A stretch of 64,000 nt of DNA from Morella rubra (taxonomy: Eukaryota; Streptophyta; Magnoliopsida; Fagales; Myricaceae), in NCBI GenBank assembly GCA_003952965.2, contig RXIC02000410.1, positions 248,001 to 312,000 on the forward strand, in the 5' to 3' direction. Below are positions 36,543 to 48,690 of this stretch, piece after piece; positions within the stretch are counted from its first letter, which is position 1, and every line of letters begins with the position of its first letter. The translations under genes were made by a program, and so were the position numbers. The notes under the pieces were generated by a model. The model worked only from the letters and a program-made list of their open reading frames with translations, was not told where the DNA came from and did not search any database.

Positions 36543-38130
36543 TTCTGTTTACCTTTGTTGTGGTGCTGAAAGGGAGGCAATGTAGTTCTATTTGCCTTTG
36601 TTGTGGTGCTGAAAGGAAGTCAAGGTACTCATTTTGTTGTTGTACCTCTTTCAAAGACAGACCATGTATTTACATTTAGGAAGTCAATATAGTTGCATAT
36701 TGCTTTTCCTGTAATTGTGGCAAGACCTGATAGTGTCCTTTCAATGTTACCTATTCAATATTTTGCATCATATTTTATACCAATAACAGAGTCAACATGG
36801 TGGAACTAAGAATTTGTTTTGATAAAATGACAAATTTAGGACAATACTTTATTCATCCACTAGTCTAGTTATCATGAAGCATGCCTAACTCTACAATTTA
36901 AAACATTAGGCTATAATTGTTCAATAAAATGAGTACAACTAGTCAGTAGCTTAGGGATAAAGTGAACCAAAATGTAACCCACTTCCCTAATGAGTACAAC
37001 TAGTTAGCCTATCATATCATCATTTTCTTTTAAAATTCCAAATTTGCTTCCCTAATTCGAATCTTAGGGATAAAGTGAACCAAAATGTAAACCACAAGGA
37101 CATCATAAGGAAATAAATGCCACCCTGAATTAGTCAAACACAAATCTCAATAACAAACGACAGATAAAAAGACAGCTTCACATTCTAGGAGGGACCACTT
37201 CGTTAAAATATGGGCAAATGACAAATAAAAAGACAGCCTGAAATTCAAGGAGGAACCATTTCATTTTTATATGTGCAAACGACAAAGTTGCAATTCAACC
37301 AAGGGGGGACACATTTATAGTGGACAATATTCAATTCAACAAAAGGGGAGACATGTATAGGTGGACGAATGACTGTCCATATTTGTAGCTGGCCTAGTGA
37401 TTATTGTCACCGACTGCCTTTATGGCTTCAAAAATTCCATATAAAACCCACCAAACATTCCCAAAACATAAAAGCTTATAAAAGTACAGACATTTTCAAC
37501 AACAACGACGCATAAAGGATTCAGTTACATGAAATTGTTGCTTTCGCAATTAAAATTTGTTGTTGGTTATCTCTCGTGCTTTTTTTTTTCGGGGAATCCG
37601 AACAACGTATCTGGATCATGTGATTTATATACCAAAAAAAATACACTTTAAACATAAAACCATTTTTCAAAATGAGAAATTCCCTAAACATTTTTACTTA
37701 CCTTTCGAAAACCTCAGGTAGACAACGTTAACCACCAATGGAGTCGAAGACAGGGTGGACTGGACACAGTTTGATTGTTTATTCCTTTTGTTTGCTTGAT
37801 TTGGGGAAAATAGGCATGATTCGATTGATTTGGGGTAAATAGTTAGGGTTCGAGAGTTCCACCGATTTGGAAAAATTTTCGAGTCTTTAGGGAAAATATG
37901 TTCGAGTGTTGGGGTGGAAGGGGACACGAAAGGGATGGGCAATGGGTGACAAAAAGTGTTCGGGCAATTTTTACTGAGATGACAAGGGTAATTTCAAAAC
38001 AAAAAAAGTGTGGACAACGTGGACTATACGAGAACCACAGGGCTATATGCCCAGTCAGTAAATGGAATACGTGTCATCTTAGTATTGTCTATGACGTGTA
38101 ATTTTGTGACAACTCAGCATTTCCCGTTAG

Positions 38131-39987
38131 TTTTTTTATTTAACAATATTTTCCTTCAAATATCATTACATTTATAAAAATAATAAGACAAGCTAATTTA
38201 CAGAAAATAGGAAAATTACAAAAAAACATAAAAATATCTGAAAAAAACAAAATTGACTAAATAAAATATAAATATTTGGAAAAAAAATAGAATAAGAATT
38301 TATAAATCAATAAAATCGGATAAAATATATATAAAACTAATCTTGCAAAACTAATTAATTGCTATCAAATACAATCAAAATTAAAATTATAAAAAAAATT
38401 CAGAAAATATATCCAAATTATTACAAAATATTCTAAAAAAATTAAAAATGTTGGAAAATTGTGGGTAAAATGTAAAAGTAAAATTAATTATAAAAATTCA
38501 ATAAAAATACTTAAAAAGAGAGAAAAACATAAAATTCATCAAAATATTTATAAAATTTAAAAATATAGAAAAATTTTAAAAAAACATAATTTTGGAAATT
38601 CAATAAACTAAAAAAGATTGGATTAATTTGCAAAAATCAGAAAAAATTATAAATATTAAAAATAACTTAAAGAAATTTATAATTGCACAAAAACTTAATA
38701 CCAAAATTGGGCAACAAAGCCCGATGCTTCTAAAATAATAAAAATTCACCAAATAAATATAAATAAATAATTAACTAAAAAAATTTTTAAATAGATAAAT
38801 AAAATTAAAAAAATATTGGGCCATTTAGCAAAAAAATTTAAAAATTATAAGAAATTATATAAATTATAAAATAACCAAAATATACTAAAATTAAAAAAAA
38901 TTATCCAAATAGTTAGAAAAAAAATAAAATATTAGAATATTAAAACATTAAAAATTATTTTTAGACTAGCCACCCTGGTGAGGTGGCACAGCTCCAATGG
39001 GGTCTCCCTCTGGGCACAACCCTAAGAGATTGCGCACTTTTGGCTACTTTGGGTGGCCCCAATTTTTAAAACTTTTTGTAAATCAATTTTCTGTTTTTTA
39101 TTTTATTTAATCTCCAAAATAACTTTTTATTTTTTAAAATTTTATACTTCCTTTTCTTGTTTTAATAAATATTTTGAATACTATGGAAAATTTAATAGTA
39201 TTCAAAATATTTATTAAAACAAGAAAAGGAAGTATAAACTTTTAAAAAATAAAAAATTAAATGTTGTGCTCTTTCAAATTTCTGTAAGTTATTTTTTAAT
39301 ATTTATAATTTTTTCTGATTTTAGCAAATTAATTTTATCTTTTTTAGTTTATTGAATTTCCAAAATTATGTTTTTAATTGTTTTCTAGATTTTTAAATTT
39401 TTTGATGAATTTTATGTATTTCTCTCTTTTTAAGTATTTTTATTGAATTTTTATAATTAATGTTACTTTTACATTTTACCCACAATTTTCAAACATTTTT
39501 TTAATTTTTTTAGAATATTTTTAATAATTTGGATATATTTTCTGAATTTTTTTTTTTTTATTTTTTAACCCTAAGAAATTATTTTCGAAATTATTTTTTA
39601 TGCATATTTTATCAGATTTTCATGATTTATAAATTCTGATTCTATTTCTTTTCAAATATTTATATTTTATGAGTTAATTTTGTTTTTTTAGATATTTTAT
39701 GTTTTTTTGAAATTTTTTAACATTTCCTAATTTATGTAATTTTTTTCTGATTATTATTATTTTTAAATGTAATGATATTTGAAAGAAAATATTTTTAAAT
39801 AAAAATAATTTTATTTATTTATTTTATACTATTTCATATTTTTCTAATATTTAGAGTATTTTTTAAAAATTAATTTCCGATTTTTTTTAATATTTTTGGT
39901 AATTTTTGTAAATTAATTTTAAATTTTATTTGGTATTATTTTTTAAATGTAATGGTACCCGAAATAAAAATATTATTAAATAAAAAA
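38131..39987. mobile_element. AT-rich foldback element of about 1.86 kb
   Basis: The left arm (38131-38930) and right arm (about 39280-39987) are diverged inverted copies. For example, ttcaaatatcattacatt near 38156 pairs with its complement near 39765, and a second right-arm copy lies near 39945. The centre holds a GC-richer segment (38965-39070) with gccaccctggtgaggtggc, and a near-perfect hairpin with ~60-base arms at 39121-39258. No coding content is seen. It abuts the right end of the 33996 element. Confidence 0.7.
39121..39258. repeat. long near-perfect hairpin
   Basis: The arms 39121-39182 and 39197-39258 are almost exact reverse complements around a 14-base loop. An arm of this length could give a hairpin RNA if transcribed, but no promoter is evident. 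Confidence 0.85.
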
Positions 39988-41921
39988 TTAAATAAATGTG
40001 TCTAGACTAATCTAGCCTGACATGTCCTTATTTTAAAACTTATTTTAATCCTTAAAAACCAAAACCAAAACAAAAACCGAAACCTAAACTGGTTTCCAAA
40101 CAAGCCGTTTCTCGATTCCAAAGTTCTGGTTTTCCTCTTTTACGTCCAAAGTGAAATTATACCATGTAAAGCATGACCGGAGCAATGTCGTTTTCCATTT
40201 GAGTTCAGCACAGTATCTCGATATGGTACCTAACTGATTCTTGGAAAAAAATGTTTTCCTTTACGTTTTGCAATTTTTAAACCCAAAATTTTAGGAGCCA
40301 AACACCACATTAACCTAAGTTTCTAATATGTTTATTGATACGTTTCAATTATTTTATCGTTGAGAGTATAACAAAGCCAAGGGATGTAAAGTGTAATCAT
40401 ATTAACCATTTAGAGTGTAGTGGGTTGAGTTTGAAATGCAAATAGCAAAGAGTGTGATAATTTGAAAGTGGAAACTGCAAATAGTTCTTGAGACAAAAGA
40501 GAGGAGCTGCACGAAACAAGTCGCATCCAATTAATTTGGCGTTTTTCTTTGCGAAAACATTCATACCTCAAAATTTTAGATCTAATTAAAAAAATTATAA
40601 AATAATTTTTTTCTTTCAATTAAATAATTTTTTTTATTATAATATTCATTTAAATCTTCACTTTTATATCAATTCTCGTAAATAATCTTCACTTTTTTCA
40701 CCGAACTCGATACTCTAAAATGTCTAGCACTCAAAACTGAGATTGTGATGTATTCTATTAAATAATTCTTGTTATCGGAAATATAGAGTTACCGGCCAAA
40801 GTTTGGGAGTAGTATTTCGAGGCACACAGTGGATTCGTGGTGCAAGTTTGAGAGTATTGAATTTGATTTTAGTCAAATTTAAAGCAATACAAAATGTGGA
40901 TACAATAATCTTCACTTTTATATAAATTCTCATAAATTTAAAACATTTTTATATCAATTCTCATAAATAATCTTTACTGTTTTTGACCGAAGTCGATACT
41001 CTGAAATGTCCACCACCCAAAACTGAGATTGTGATGTACTCTATCAAATAATTCTTGTTATCGGAAGTATACAGTTGCCGGCCAAAGTTTGGGAGTCGTA
41101 TTTCGAGGCACACAGCGGATTCGTGGTGCAAGTTTGAGAGTATTGAATTTGATTTTAGTCAAATTTAAAGCAATACAAAATGTGGATACAATATTCGGAA
41201 AGATGTCTATTTGGTTTTATTTTGAAAATATTTTTTATATTTATATTTTTGAGAGGTAGCATAAATTTTTTTAGAATTAATAAAAAATTTATTAAAAATT
41301 ATTTAAATTTATAAAAAATTATTAAATTTATAGAAAGTATTAGAATCGATATGAAAAAGTGATTTTAAAAATTTTTTAAAAACTTTTTAGATAAAAACAA
41401 ACGTGGCCATTTCATCGAGATGGGACAGGCTCTCTTCGTTAATTGAGATGGTATTGGTACCGTCTGAACTTTTCAGTGTTTTTTGTTTTTTGAGTAACGA
41501 GGTCGCTTGACTAAATCCATCACAGCTAAATTTCAGAGAACGAGCTCAGATTATCTCCACCCTGCAACTCCCGTTGAAGTAGATTATGTCCTGCAACGCT
41601 CGCTTAATTAAATTACGATATTAATTCGGTGAAAAATCGAACGGGTGATCTGCGCTAAACGTACGAGTAATCACTACCTACTGGATCAGCAATCACAGGC
41701 GCGAGTCGGACTCTTGGAAAAAGTGGAAGCTGTTTTTTACTTTTCTTTCTTCTCTGTCTCGAATGCCACTATCGGAAAGCATCTGAGACCCGGCGACAAA
41801 TACGAGAGAGACAAAACACTGAGAATTGCGAAGCCGTAGTACAACGGTGGGGGTGGGTCATCGATACATGCCATTGATCCCAACTGATGCATCAACGGTC
41901 TTGATCTTCCATCTTCTTCCT
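39988..41921. other. intergenic upstream of the orphan B3 exon
   Basis: No gene is seen. It contains a tandem duplication (40657-41192) and an AT-rich MITE-like stretch at about 41201-41410 with ends like atgtctatttggtttt and, inverted, ccacgtttgtttttat. Bases 41420-41921 are presumably the promoter and 5' UTR of the former B3 gene. Confidence 0.4.
40657..41192 (+). repeat. tandem duplication of about 255-280 bp
   Basis: Bases 40657-40910 and 40911-41192 are direct copies sharing tcgatactctgaaatgtc-like and gtggattcgtggtgcaag-like segments. A few substitutions and a 28-base insertion distinguish them. Confidence 0.85.
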
Positions 41922-42062
41922 ATGGCAGCTAAACCAAGGACTCGCCGAACTGGGGCAGCGCCCAACAGGGATCATCACGAGCCATCAAGCTCTCGGTCGA
42001 GGCGTAGACCCTCACACTTCTTCAAGATAATACTCCCCTCGTCCATGCATCACATGAAACTG
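41922..42062 (+). pseudogene. orphan first exon of a seventh B3 gene
   Basis: The ATG opens MAAKPRTRRTGAAPN and the exon ends SHFFKIILPSSMHHMKL just before a GTAAAG donor. This is exactly the form of exon 1 in the other B3 genes (47 codons, phase 0). No exon 2 or 3 follows. About 0.9 kb of intron-like DNA leads straight into a copia element, and on its far side is ABCC sequence. The rest of this gene was evidently lost by rearrangement. A transcript would lack nearly all of both B3 domains. Confidence 0.8.
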
Positions 42063-42939
42063 GTAAAGTACATCACTATCTCAGTTTATTTTCTTCTACC
42101 AAGTCTTAATCTTTTGTTTGGTTGCCGAGAAACCGAAGGAAAATGATGAGGCTAGATTCCTTCCCTACTACATTAGTGCAGTATACAATCAGTGGTGTCT
42201 TTTTACTTTCTTTTTCCCTCTGATATGGTGTGCTGTTGCATGCAGAAAACTGAGATAAGTCTAAATGGGTATCAATGGATCATGTTTCTTGTTTGTTTTG
42301 GCATTGTTTTTTCTAAGCAATTTATTATTTGGCGTTTTGAAATTACGACAGGAAGGTAGCAGCTTTTTTCCTTTTTCTAGTTCAGAATACATCACGTTTT
42401 TGTTAGAAATGTTTATGCGCTTCCTAGCTTATGGCTGGCACTATGCTTCGCCTACCAGACATTATGCCACAAGGTACTTCATCAACCACCCCTGCAACAT
42501 ACTTCAACTGACATGTTCTGGCCCAGATGTCCCAAGTCCCGCCTTTCGTCTTAACCTACACTCACCCAATTGATTATGACCTGGTCTGGCACCTAAGTCC
42601 ACCCAGATTTATCCATTTCGAAGTCCGACCTTTCTTGACCTATTTGACACAAACTTGTGCTTAGACGTGTACATGGTCCCAATTAACAAAAAACAAATCC
42701 GGACAGAAACGCATACATTTGAAGTTTGGCTTTCCATGGGTTTCTCCGCCTAAGTCGGATTTGAACAAACAACATAAGCCTACATGCATTCTATGAAGTC
42801 CAACATCTAGCTCTTTGGCTTCCAAAGTTCATCTCTAACGCATAACAAGCCAAACCACAATAAATTGTGTATCTTGAGAGAAATAATGCTCTTAAAAGCT
42901 CACGCTACAAGAATGTTCGAAGGATTTTTCCATCATATG
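42063..42939. other. remnant of intron 1 of the orphan B3 gene
   Basis: It is non-coding and begins with a splice donor. Bases after ~42430 do not resemble the introns of the other B3 genes and may be repeat-derived. It ends at the left LTR of the copia element. Confidence 0.4.
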
Positions 42940-43334
42940 TGTAAGAAATGGTGCTTGCTGGTAATGGAACAGTGCGAGGAGAAAACCAGAGAGCTCAAAC
43001 CATGGAGAAAGTTCCCCTTACGGTTAATTGTATTGAATCGTAAATATATATCCGAAAAGCAATATACAATCCTTTTACAAAAGAAAATCCTAACCAACCC
43101 TGTACAAACTCTGTACCCAGCACTATCGAGCACACCTCTTTGTCCTTAGTGCCAGCACTACCTAAGACACCTCAGCAGAGGAATAAAAAGGAAATAAGGG
43201 CTAAAGAATAGAAAAGAGAGAAAAAAAAATAAAAGCAATCAGTACACTATACAGAAATCAACACTGCTCTGCATCTCCTTTCAGCAATGAATCTTCGAGA
43301 GTATCATGGACAACAGCATTGCTATGCTCCAATA
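42940..43334 (-). repeat. copia LTR, downstream (3') copy
   Basis: The terminal direct repeat of the copia element starts tgtaagaaatgg on the plus strand and ends ctccaata. A purine-rich tract (minus strand) adjoins it on the inside. Confidence 0.9.
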
Positions 43335-46300
43335 CCCCCCCACAAGATGGAGAATAGATGTCAGCTATTCCCATCTTGCAGAGGTGAGAAAGTAGAAGGT
43401 AGGAAGGTAGAGCTTTGATGAAGCTATCTGCCAGCTGTAAATGAGTAGCAATATGAGTTGGAACAATGTGACCTGCTTGAACTTGATCTCGGATTAAGTG
43501 ACAATCAACCTCGATATGCTTAGTGCGCTCATGGAAAACAGGGTTGGCTGCAATGTGAATGGCAGCTTGATTGTCACAAAAGAGAGTTACAGCTTGGGGA
43601 TGAGGCATTAATAAATCAGCAAGGATATATCGAATCCAAGTAAGTTCAGAGCATGTGGCTGCCATGGCTCGGTATTCTGCTTCAGCAGAGGACCGAGACA
43701 CCACTGTTTGTTTCCTGGACTTCCATGAGATGAGAGAATGCCCAAGAAGGATGCAATAACCAGTTATGGAGCGTCTGGTATCAGGGCAAGAGGCCCAATC
43801 AGAGTCACAATATGCTTGCAGCTGTAAAGGTGAGGAAGAAGAGAGTAATAAACCTTGTCCTGGTGCTGTTTTGAGGTACCTGAGTACCTTGTGGGCTGCT
43901 GCAAGATGAGCTGTGGTCGGTTGGTTCATGAACTGACTAAGAGTTTGAAGACTATAGCTGATATCAGGTCTCGTAATGGTTAAATAAAGGAGTCTCCCAA
44001 TAAGTCTTCTATAGACAGCAGGATCCAAAAGCAAGTCTCCCTCGGCTTTGCTGAGTTTCAAATTTTGATCCATAGGAACCTTGAGAGGTTTGGATCCCAA
44101 GGTGCCTGAATCAGCAAGTATATCCAAAGTATACTTCCTTTGAGAGATGTGAATCCCTTGAGGCGATCGAGCTACTTCAATCCCAAGAAAATATTTCAAT
44201 GAGCCAAGATCCTTAATCTTAAACTTACGGTCTAGGAAGTCTTTAATGACGGCAATGGAATCCAAAGAATCACTTGCCACAACAATGTCATCAACGTAAA
44301 CAAGCAAGGCAGTGAAAGAATTAGCAGATATCAGAGTAAAGAGACTATAATCAGATCTGGATTGGCTGAAGCCAAATTCAAGTAGAGAGGCTGAAAATTT
44401 TGGATACCACTGTCGGGATGCTTGCTTGAGGCCATACAGGCTCTTGAGCAATTTGCAAACTTGAGTGGGCCCACCCTTGGTGTATCCAGGTGGTTTGTGC
44501 ATGTAAATATCTTCTTGAAGGTCTCCATGCAAAAAAGCATTGTTAACATCGAATTGATGCAAGTGCCATCCCTTTATAGCAGCAATGGACAAAAGACAGC
44601 GCACTGTCACTATTTTAGCAACCGGGGAAAAAGTCTCGTGGTAGTCGACCCCAGCTTGTTGTGTGAACCCTTTGGCCACCAACCTGGCCTTGTATCTCTC
44701 AATACTGCCATCTGATCAATGCTTGATTTTGTAGACATATTTACAGGCGATGACCTCCTTTCCAAGAGGCAAATCTGTAACAACCCAAATATTGTTCTGT
44801 TCTAAGGCTTGCAGCTCATGCTCCATTGCCCGACACCACTGAGGTTCTTTGACAGCTTGCTTATATGTTTGGGGCTCAATATGTGTGGAAATGGCAGAGG
44901 TAAAGGCATGGAATGAAGGAGACAATTTTTGATAAGATAAGGAAGCTGACAAAGGAAAAGGTTTACCTGAGCTTGGAGGTTGCACCTGGTCCAAGGATGG
45001 GAGTGGTGAAGCAAAATGGACTTGTTGACAATGAAAATCCTGGAGGTATTGGGGAGCACGTCTATTTCTGCTGGACCTTCTAGGAGCAATGACAGTAGGA
45101 GAAGAAGTATAAGATGGAGAAGAGGAGGTGTCTGAGTTGTCTGAGTTCGTATGTGAGGGAGGAGATTTGGGTGGAATTGGGGATGGAGTGGAGAGATCAG
45201 TGGCAGCAACTGGTACTGATGTTGAATCTGAAGGAGAAAGAGGTACAACTGGAAGAGGACAAGTCATATCTGGTGTAGGGGGGTTATTGGGAAGGTGGAA
45301 ATCAATATGGAAAGGAAACAAAGTCTCATGGAATGTGACATCTCGGGAAAGAAAGGTTGCACCACTTTGAAGGTCAATGAGTTTATAACCTTTAACACCA
45401 AATGGGTAACCGAGAAAAGCACATTTTCTGCCTCTGGGATCAAATTTTCTCCTTCCTTGTGAGAGGGTGGAAGCAAAACACAAGCAACCACAAATCCTCA
45501 TGTGACTATAAGAAGGTTTGGTATGGAATAATATTTCATAAGGTGTCTTATGGTTTAGAAAAGGAGTGAGGCATCTATTAATGATATAAGCAGCTGTCAA
45601 AATACAATCATTCCAATATTTCAAAGGAATGGCTGATTGGAAATGTAAAGCTCGAGCAACATTCAGCAAATGTTGATGTTTTCTCTCCACAACACCATTT
45701 TGTTGTGGAGATTCAACACAACTCCTTTAATGAATGATGCCCTTGCTATGATAGAAATGAGTCATTTGAAACTCTGCTCCATTATCACTCCAAAGGACTT
45801 TGATTTTCATCCCAAATTGGGATTCAACCAGATTGTATAAATTCTCAATGCATTGTCTAGTTTCAGATTTGTTCTTGAGTAAATAAACCCAAGCGGTTCA
45901 AGAGAAGTCATCAACAATGGTTAAAAAATACCTTGAACCATCATAAGATTGAGTGAAACAAGGTCCCCAAATATCACAATGAATTAATTCAAATATAACA
46001 GAGGTGGCATGTGTACTAATAGGAAAAGGATTTCTGTGTTTCTTGGCCAAAGGACAGATGCAACAAGGTTTTTCATTAATGGAATAACCAATGTGCTTTA
46101 CAGCGGGATCCTCAATGATCTTTAGTCTAGAGTAGGAAATGTGACCTAGGCGATAATGCCATAGATCAGAAACTGAAAATTCATTAGTAACAGAAGTAGA
46201 AAACGACACACCATTGTCTCTAAAAGCAGAAAGTTTATCAGCTAAGGCTGTGGAAGAAACTTCATTTTTCAGCAAGTGATACAAGCCGTGCCTTACTTCA

Positions 46301-47671
46301 CCCATCCCAATCGTGGTCCAAGATGCAAGGTCCAGACATCTTGGAGTGGTTTGGGGAGTGACTGGATTAGTTTTGGAGTATGACTGAAAACAAAAACATG
46401 AGACGCTACAGACCATATGATCTGTAGCACCGGTATCTATTACCCAAGGTAAATCTGTAATGACTGAAGGTGTGTGTGTAGGTGGCATAACTCTTGCTGT
46501 AGCGAAAGTCCCTTTAGTGGCTAACTGCAAAAAGAGTCAAAAGCTGTTGATACTGCCCCTTTGTCAATGTCATCTTGTCGTCTTCTTCCTCATTCAGCTC
46601 GCAAGTCACAAGATTAGCAAAGGTACTTGGTCCTTTGTTTTTATTGCGCAGCTTGTGTCCTGGTGGGTACCCGTGAAGCTTATAGCATCTCTCAACAACA
46701 TGACCAGACATGTTACAATGTGTGCAAACCGGTGGGTCAGAATTACCAACCTTGAAACAATTTTCCAGTGAGTGTCCCGACACCTTACAATGACTGCAAT
46801 AAGGTCTGTTTTGTTTCAGTGTGTTTGGTGGTCTAGTAGCAGATTTGTAATTATTATAAGTGTGTCGAATCACTAAGGCCATGGATTCAGGTGAGGGAAC
46901 ATCAGATAATATTTTGTGTTGTCTTTCTTGCTGCTGAATTAGAGAAAAAATCTTGTTTACGGGAGGTAATGGGTCCAACAACGTTATCTGATCCCGAACA
47001 TTTGCAAAAGTTTCATTCAACCCCATTAGAAACTGTATAACACAGTCCCTTTGATATCTATCAAGAATAATTTTCAACCTCCCACAAACACACTCAGGCA
47101 AAGGATCATACACTCCAAGTTCATCCCATAAGGTCTTTAACTTACAGTAATAAATACTTACACTATCTTGTTCTTGCTGCAGAGTTGCTAGAGCTTTCTT
47201 CAACTGAAAAATTCGTAGGCCATTATGTTGGGTGAAGCGATCCCTCAGCTCTAGCCATATCTCAGAAGCAACATCTACCAAGGCAATGCTGGGTTTGACA
47301 GAGGCGCTGATGGAGTTTTGTAGCCAAGATACCACCATATCATTGCATCTCTCCCAAATACTTAGGAGTGGATCAGTTGGGTCGGTTGGTTTATTCAAGT
47401 TTCCATTGACAAAGCCCAACTTGTTCTTGGCCCTAAGAGCTCGATGAACTGCCCTAGACCAGGTGGTATAGTTTGCGGTTGTAAGAAGCTCAGTGACCAA
47501 AGTGAGAGCGGGGTTGTCTCCATTTTCTAGCCGATAAGGGTTGGATGGATCACTAAGATTGAGAAACTTGGATGAAAGATTTGTGTTTTGGAGAGGGTTG
47601 GAAAACTCTGGGGAACTGCTACTGGACGATTCCGATGACATGATTTCAAGCTCTCACCAGCTCTGATACCA

Positions 47672-48066
47672 TGTAAGAAATGGTGCTTGCTGGTAATGGA
47701 ACAGTGCGAGGAGAAAACCAGAGAGCTCAAACCATGGAGAAAGTTCCCCTTACGGTTAATTGTATTGAATCGTAAATATATATCCGAAAAGCAATATACA
47801 ATCCTTTTACAAAAGAAAATCCTAACCAACCCTGTACAAACTCTGTACCCAGCATTATCGAGAACACCTCTTTGTCCTTAGTGCCAGCACTACCTAAGAC
47901 ACCTCAGCAGAGGAATAAAAAGGAAATAAGGGTTAAAGAATAGAAAAGAGAGAAAAAAAAATAAAAGCAATCAGTACACTATACAGAAATCAACACTGCT
48001 CTGCATCTCCTTTCAGCAATGAATCTTCGAGAGTATCATGGACTACAGCATTGCTATGCTCCAATA
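47672..48066 (-). repeat. copia LTR, upstream (5') copy
   Basis: It is the same length and about 99% the same sequence as the other LTR. The primer-binding site adjoins it on the inside. Its outer side meets ABCC exon sequence directly. Confidence 0.9.
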
Positions 48067-48690
48067 CTGAGAGAAGCTGGCTGAAAAGATACATCTATAC
48101 TTGTTCAGCCGTGGCCTTTCTCTTTTGGGGCTTCTCCGACATTTGTTTCGGTTGTCACTTTTGGTGTATGCATCATTGTACTGAACACACCGTTAACAGC
48201 AGGTACAGTCCTCTCAACTTTAGCCACTTTCCGAATTCTACGAGAACCAATCTACAACCTTTCAGACCTCATTTACATGATTGCTCAAACAAAAGGTCTC
48301 AGTTGATCGTATGCAAGATTTCATCAAAGATGAAAATCAAAGGATGCTGATACACGATCATACTTCTTAAGGGTTCAATATTGCGATCGAAATTTAGATA
48401 GGAGAATATGTCTGGGAAACAGGTGAGGACAAATTAAAGATAGCAATTAAAATAAGGGAGAAGATGAATATAATGAAAGTTTATAACTGCAGTTTGTGGT
48501 ACTGTTGGGTTGGAAACATAAGCCTACTCTCTCGCATCTGGGTGAAATTCGGGAGGATTGCTGGGGCAGGAACAAAGATCTATTGATCAAAAGCCTATGT
48601 GCGAAATCGCTTTGGGATATATGGTCATTTGCGGGGAGAATGTGTTGTTTGTGCAGGAATGGAACGAAGTACTTTCGTATTGTGCAGTTT
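48067..48690 (+). pseudogene. ABCC exon 2 fragment, inverted orientation
   Basis: On the plus strand it matches part of the large second exon of the intact ABCC gene, from the segment encoding ERSWLKRYLYTCSAVAFLFW to just past the first Walker A region. It is full of frame breaks. Its orientation is opposite to the ABCC copy just to its right, so the two form an inverted repeat with a turning point near 48690. It begins exactly at the edge of the copia element. Confidence 0.8.

Larger units (their letters stand above)
33996..38133 (+). mobile_element. TIR element of about 4.1 kb carrying a GRF zinc-finger gene (Pack-MULE-like)
   Basis: Bases ~33996-34370 and ~37795-38133 are inverted copies over about 340-370 bases. 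Examples are aactaacggaaaatgttgag on the left and its counterpart aactaacgggaaatgctgag read on the minus strand from the right end. Between them lies a broken two-exon gene of non-transposase type (34403-36542), a long intron with a tandem duplication, and AT-rich filler. Long TIRs plus a non-transposase gene fit a Pack-MULE, but the target repeats are not visible because the right end abuts an AT-rich foldback element. Confidence 0.65.
42940..48066 (-). mobile_element. Ty1/copia LTR retrotransposon (fossil, young, nearly whole)
   Basis: The two LTRs are each 395 bases and differ at about four positions (about 1%), so the insertion is recent, probably within a few million years or less. On the minus strand the order is: the right-hand LTR (5' LTR); a primer-binding site tggtatcagagc (47660-47671) matching initiator Met tRNA, as usual in this family; a gag region with CCHC knuckles (about 46.5-47.6 kb); protease and integrase (about 45.0-46.5 kb); reverse transcriptase with YVDDI (about 44.0-44.7 kb); RNase H (about 43.3-43.9 kb); a purine tract; and the left-hand LTR. 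Integrase before reverse transcriptase marks Ty1/copia. It is broken in about two or three places. The flanks do not show a matching 5-base target repeat. Confidence 0.92.

Noticed and set aside
44802-45370. open frames on either strand inside the copia element
   Set aside because: They overlap the polyprotein-coding region and are shadows of it.
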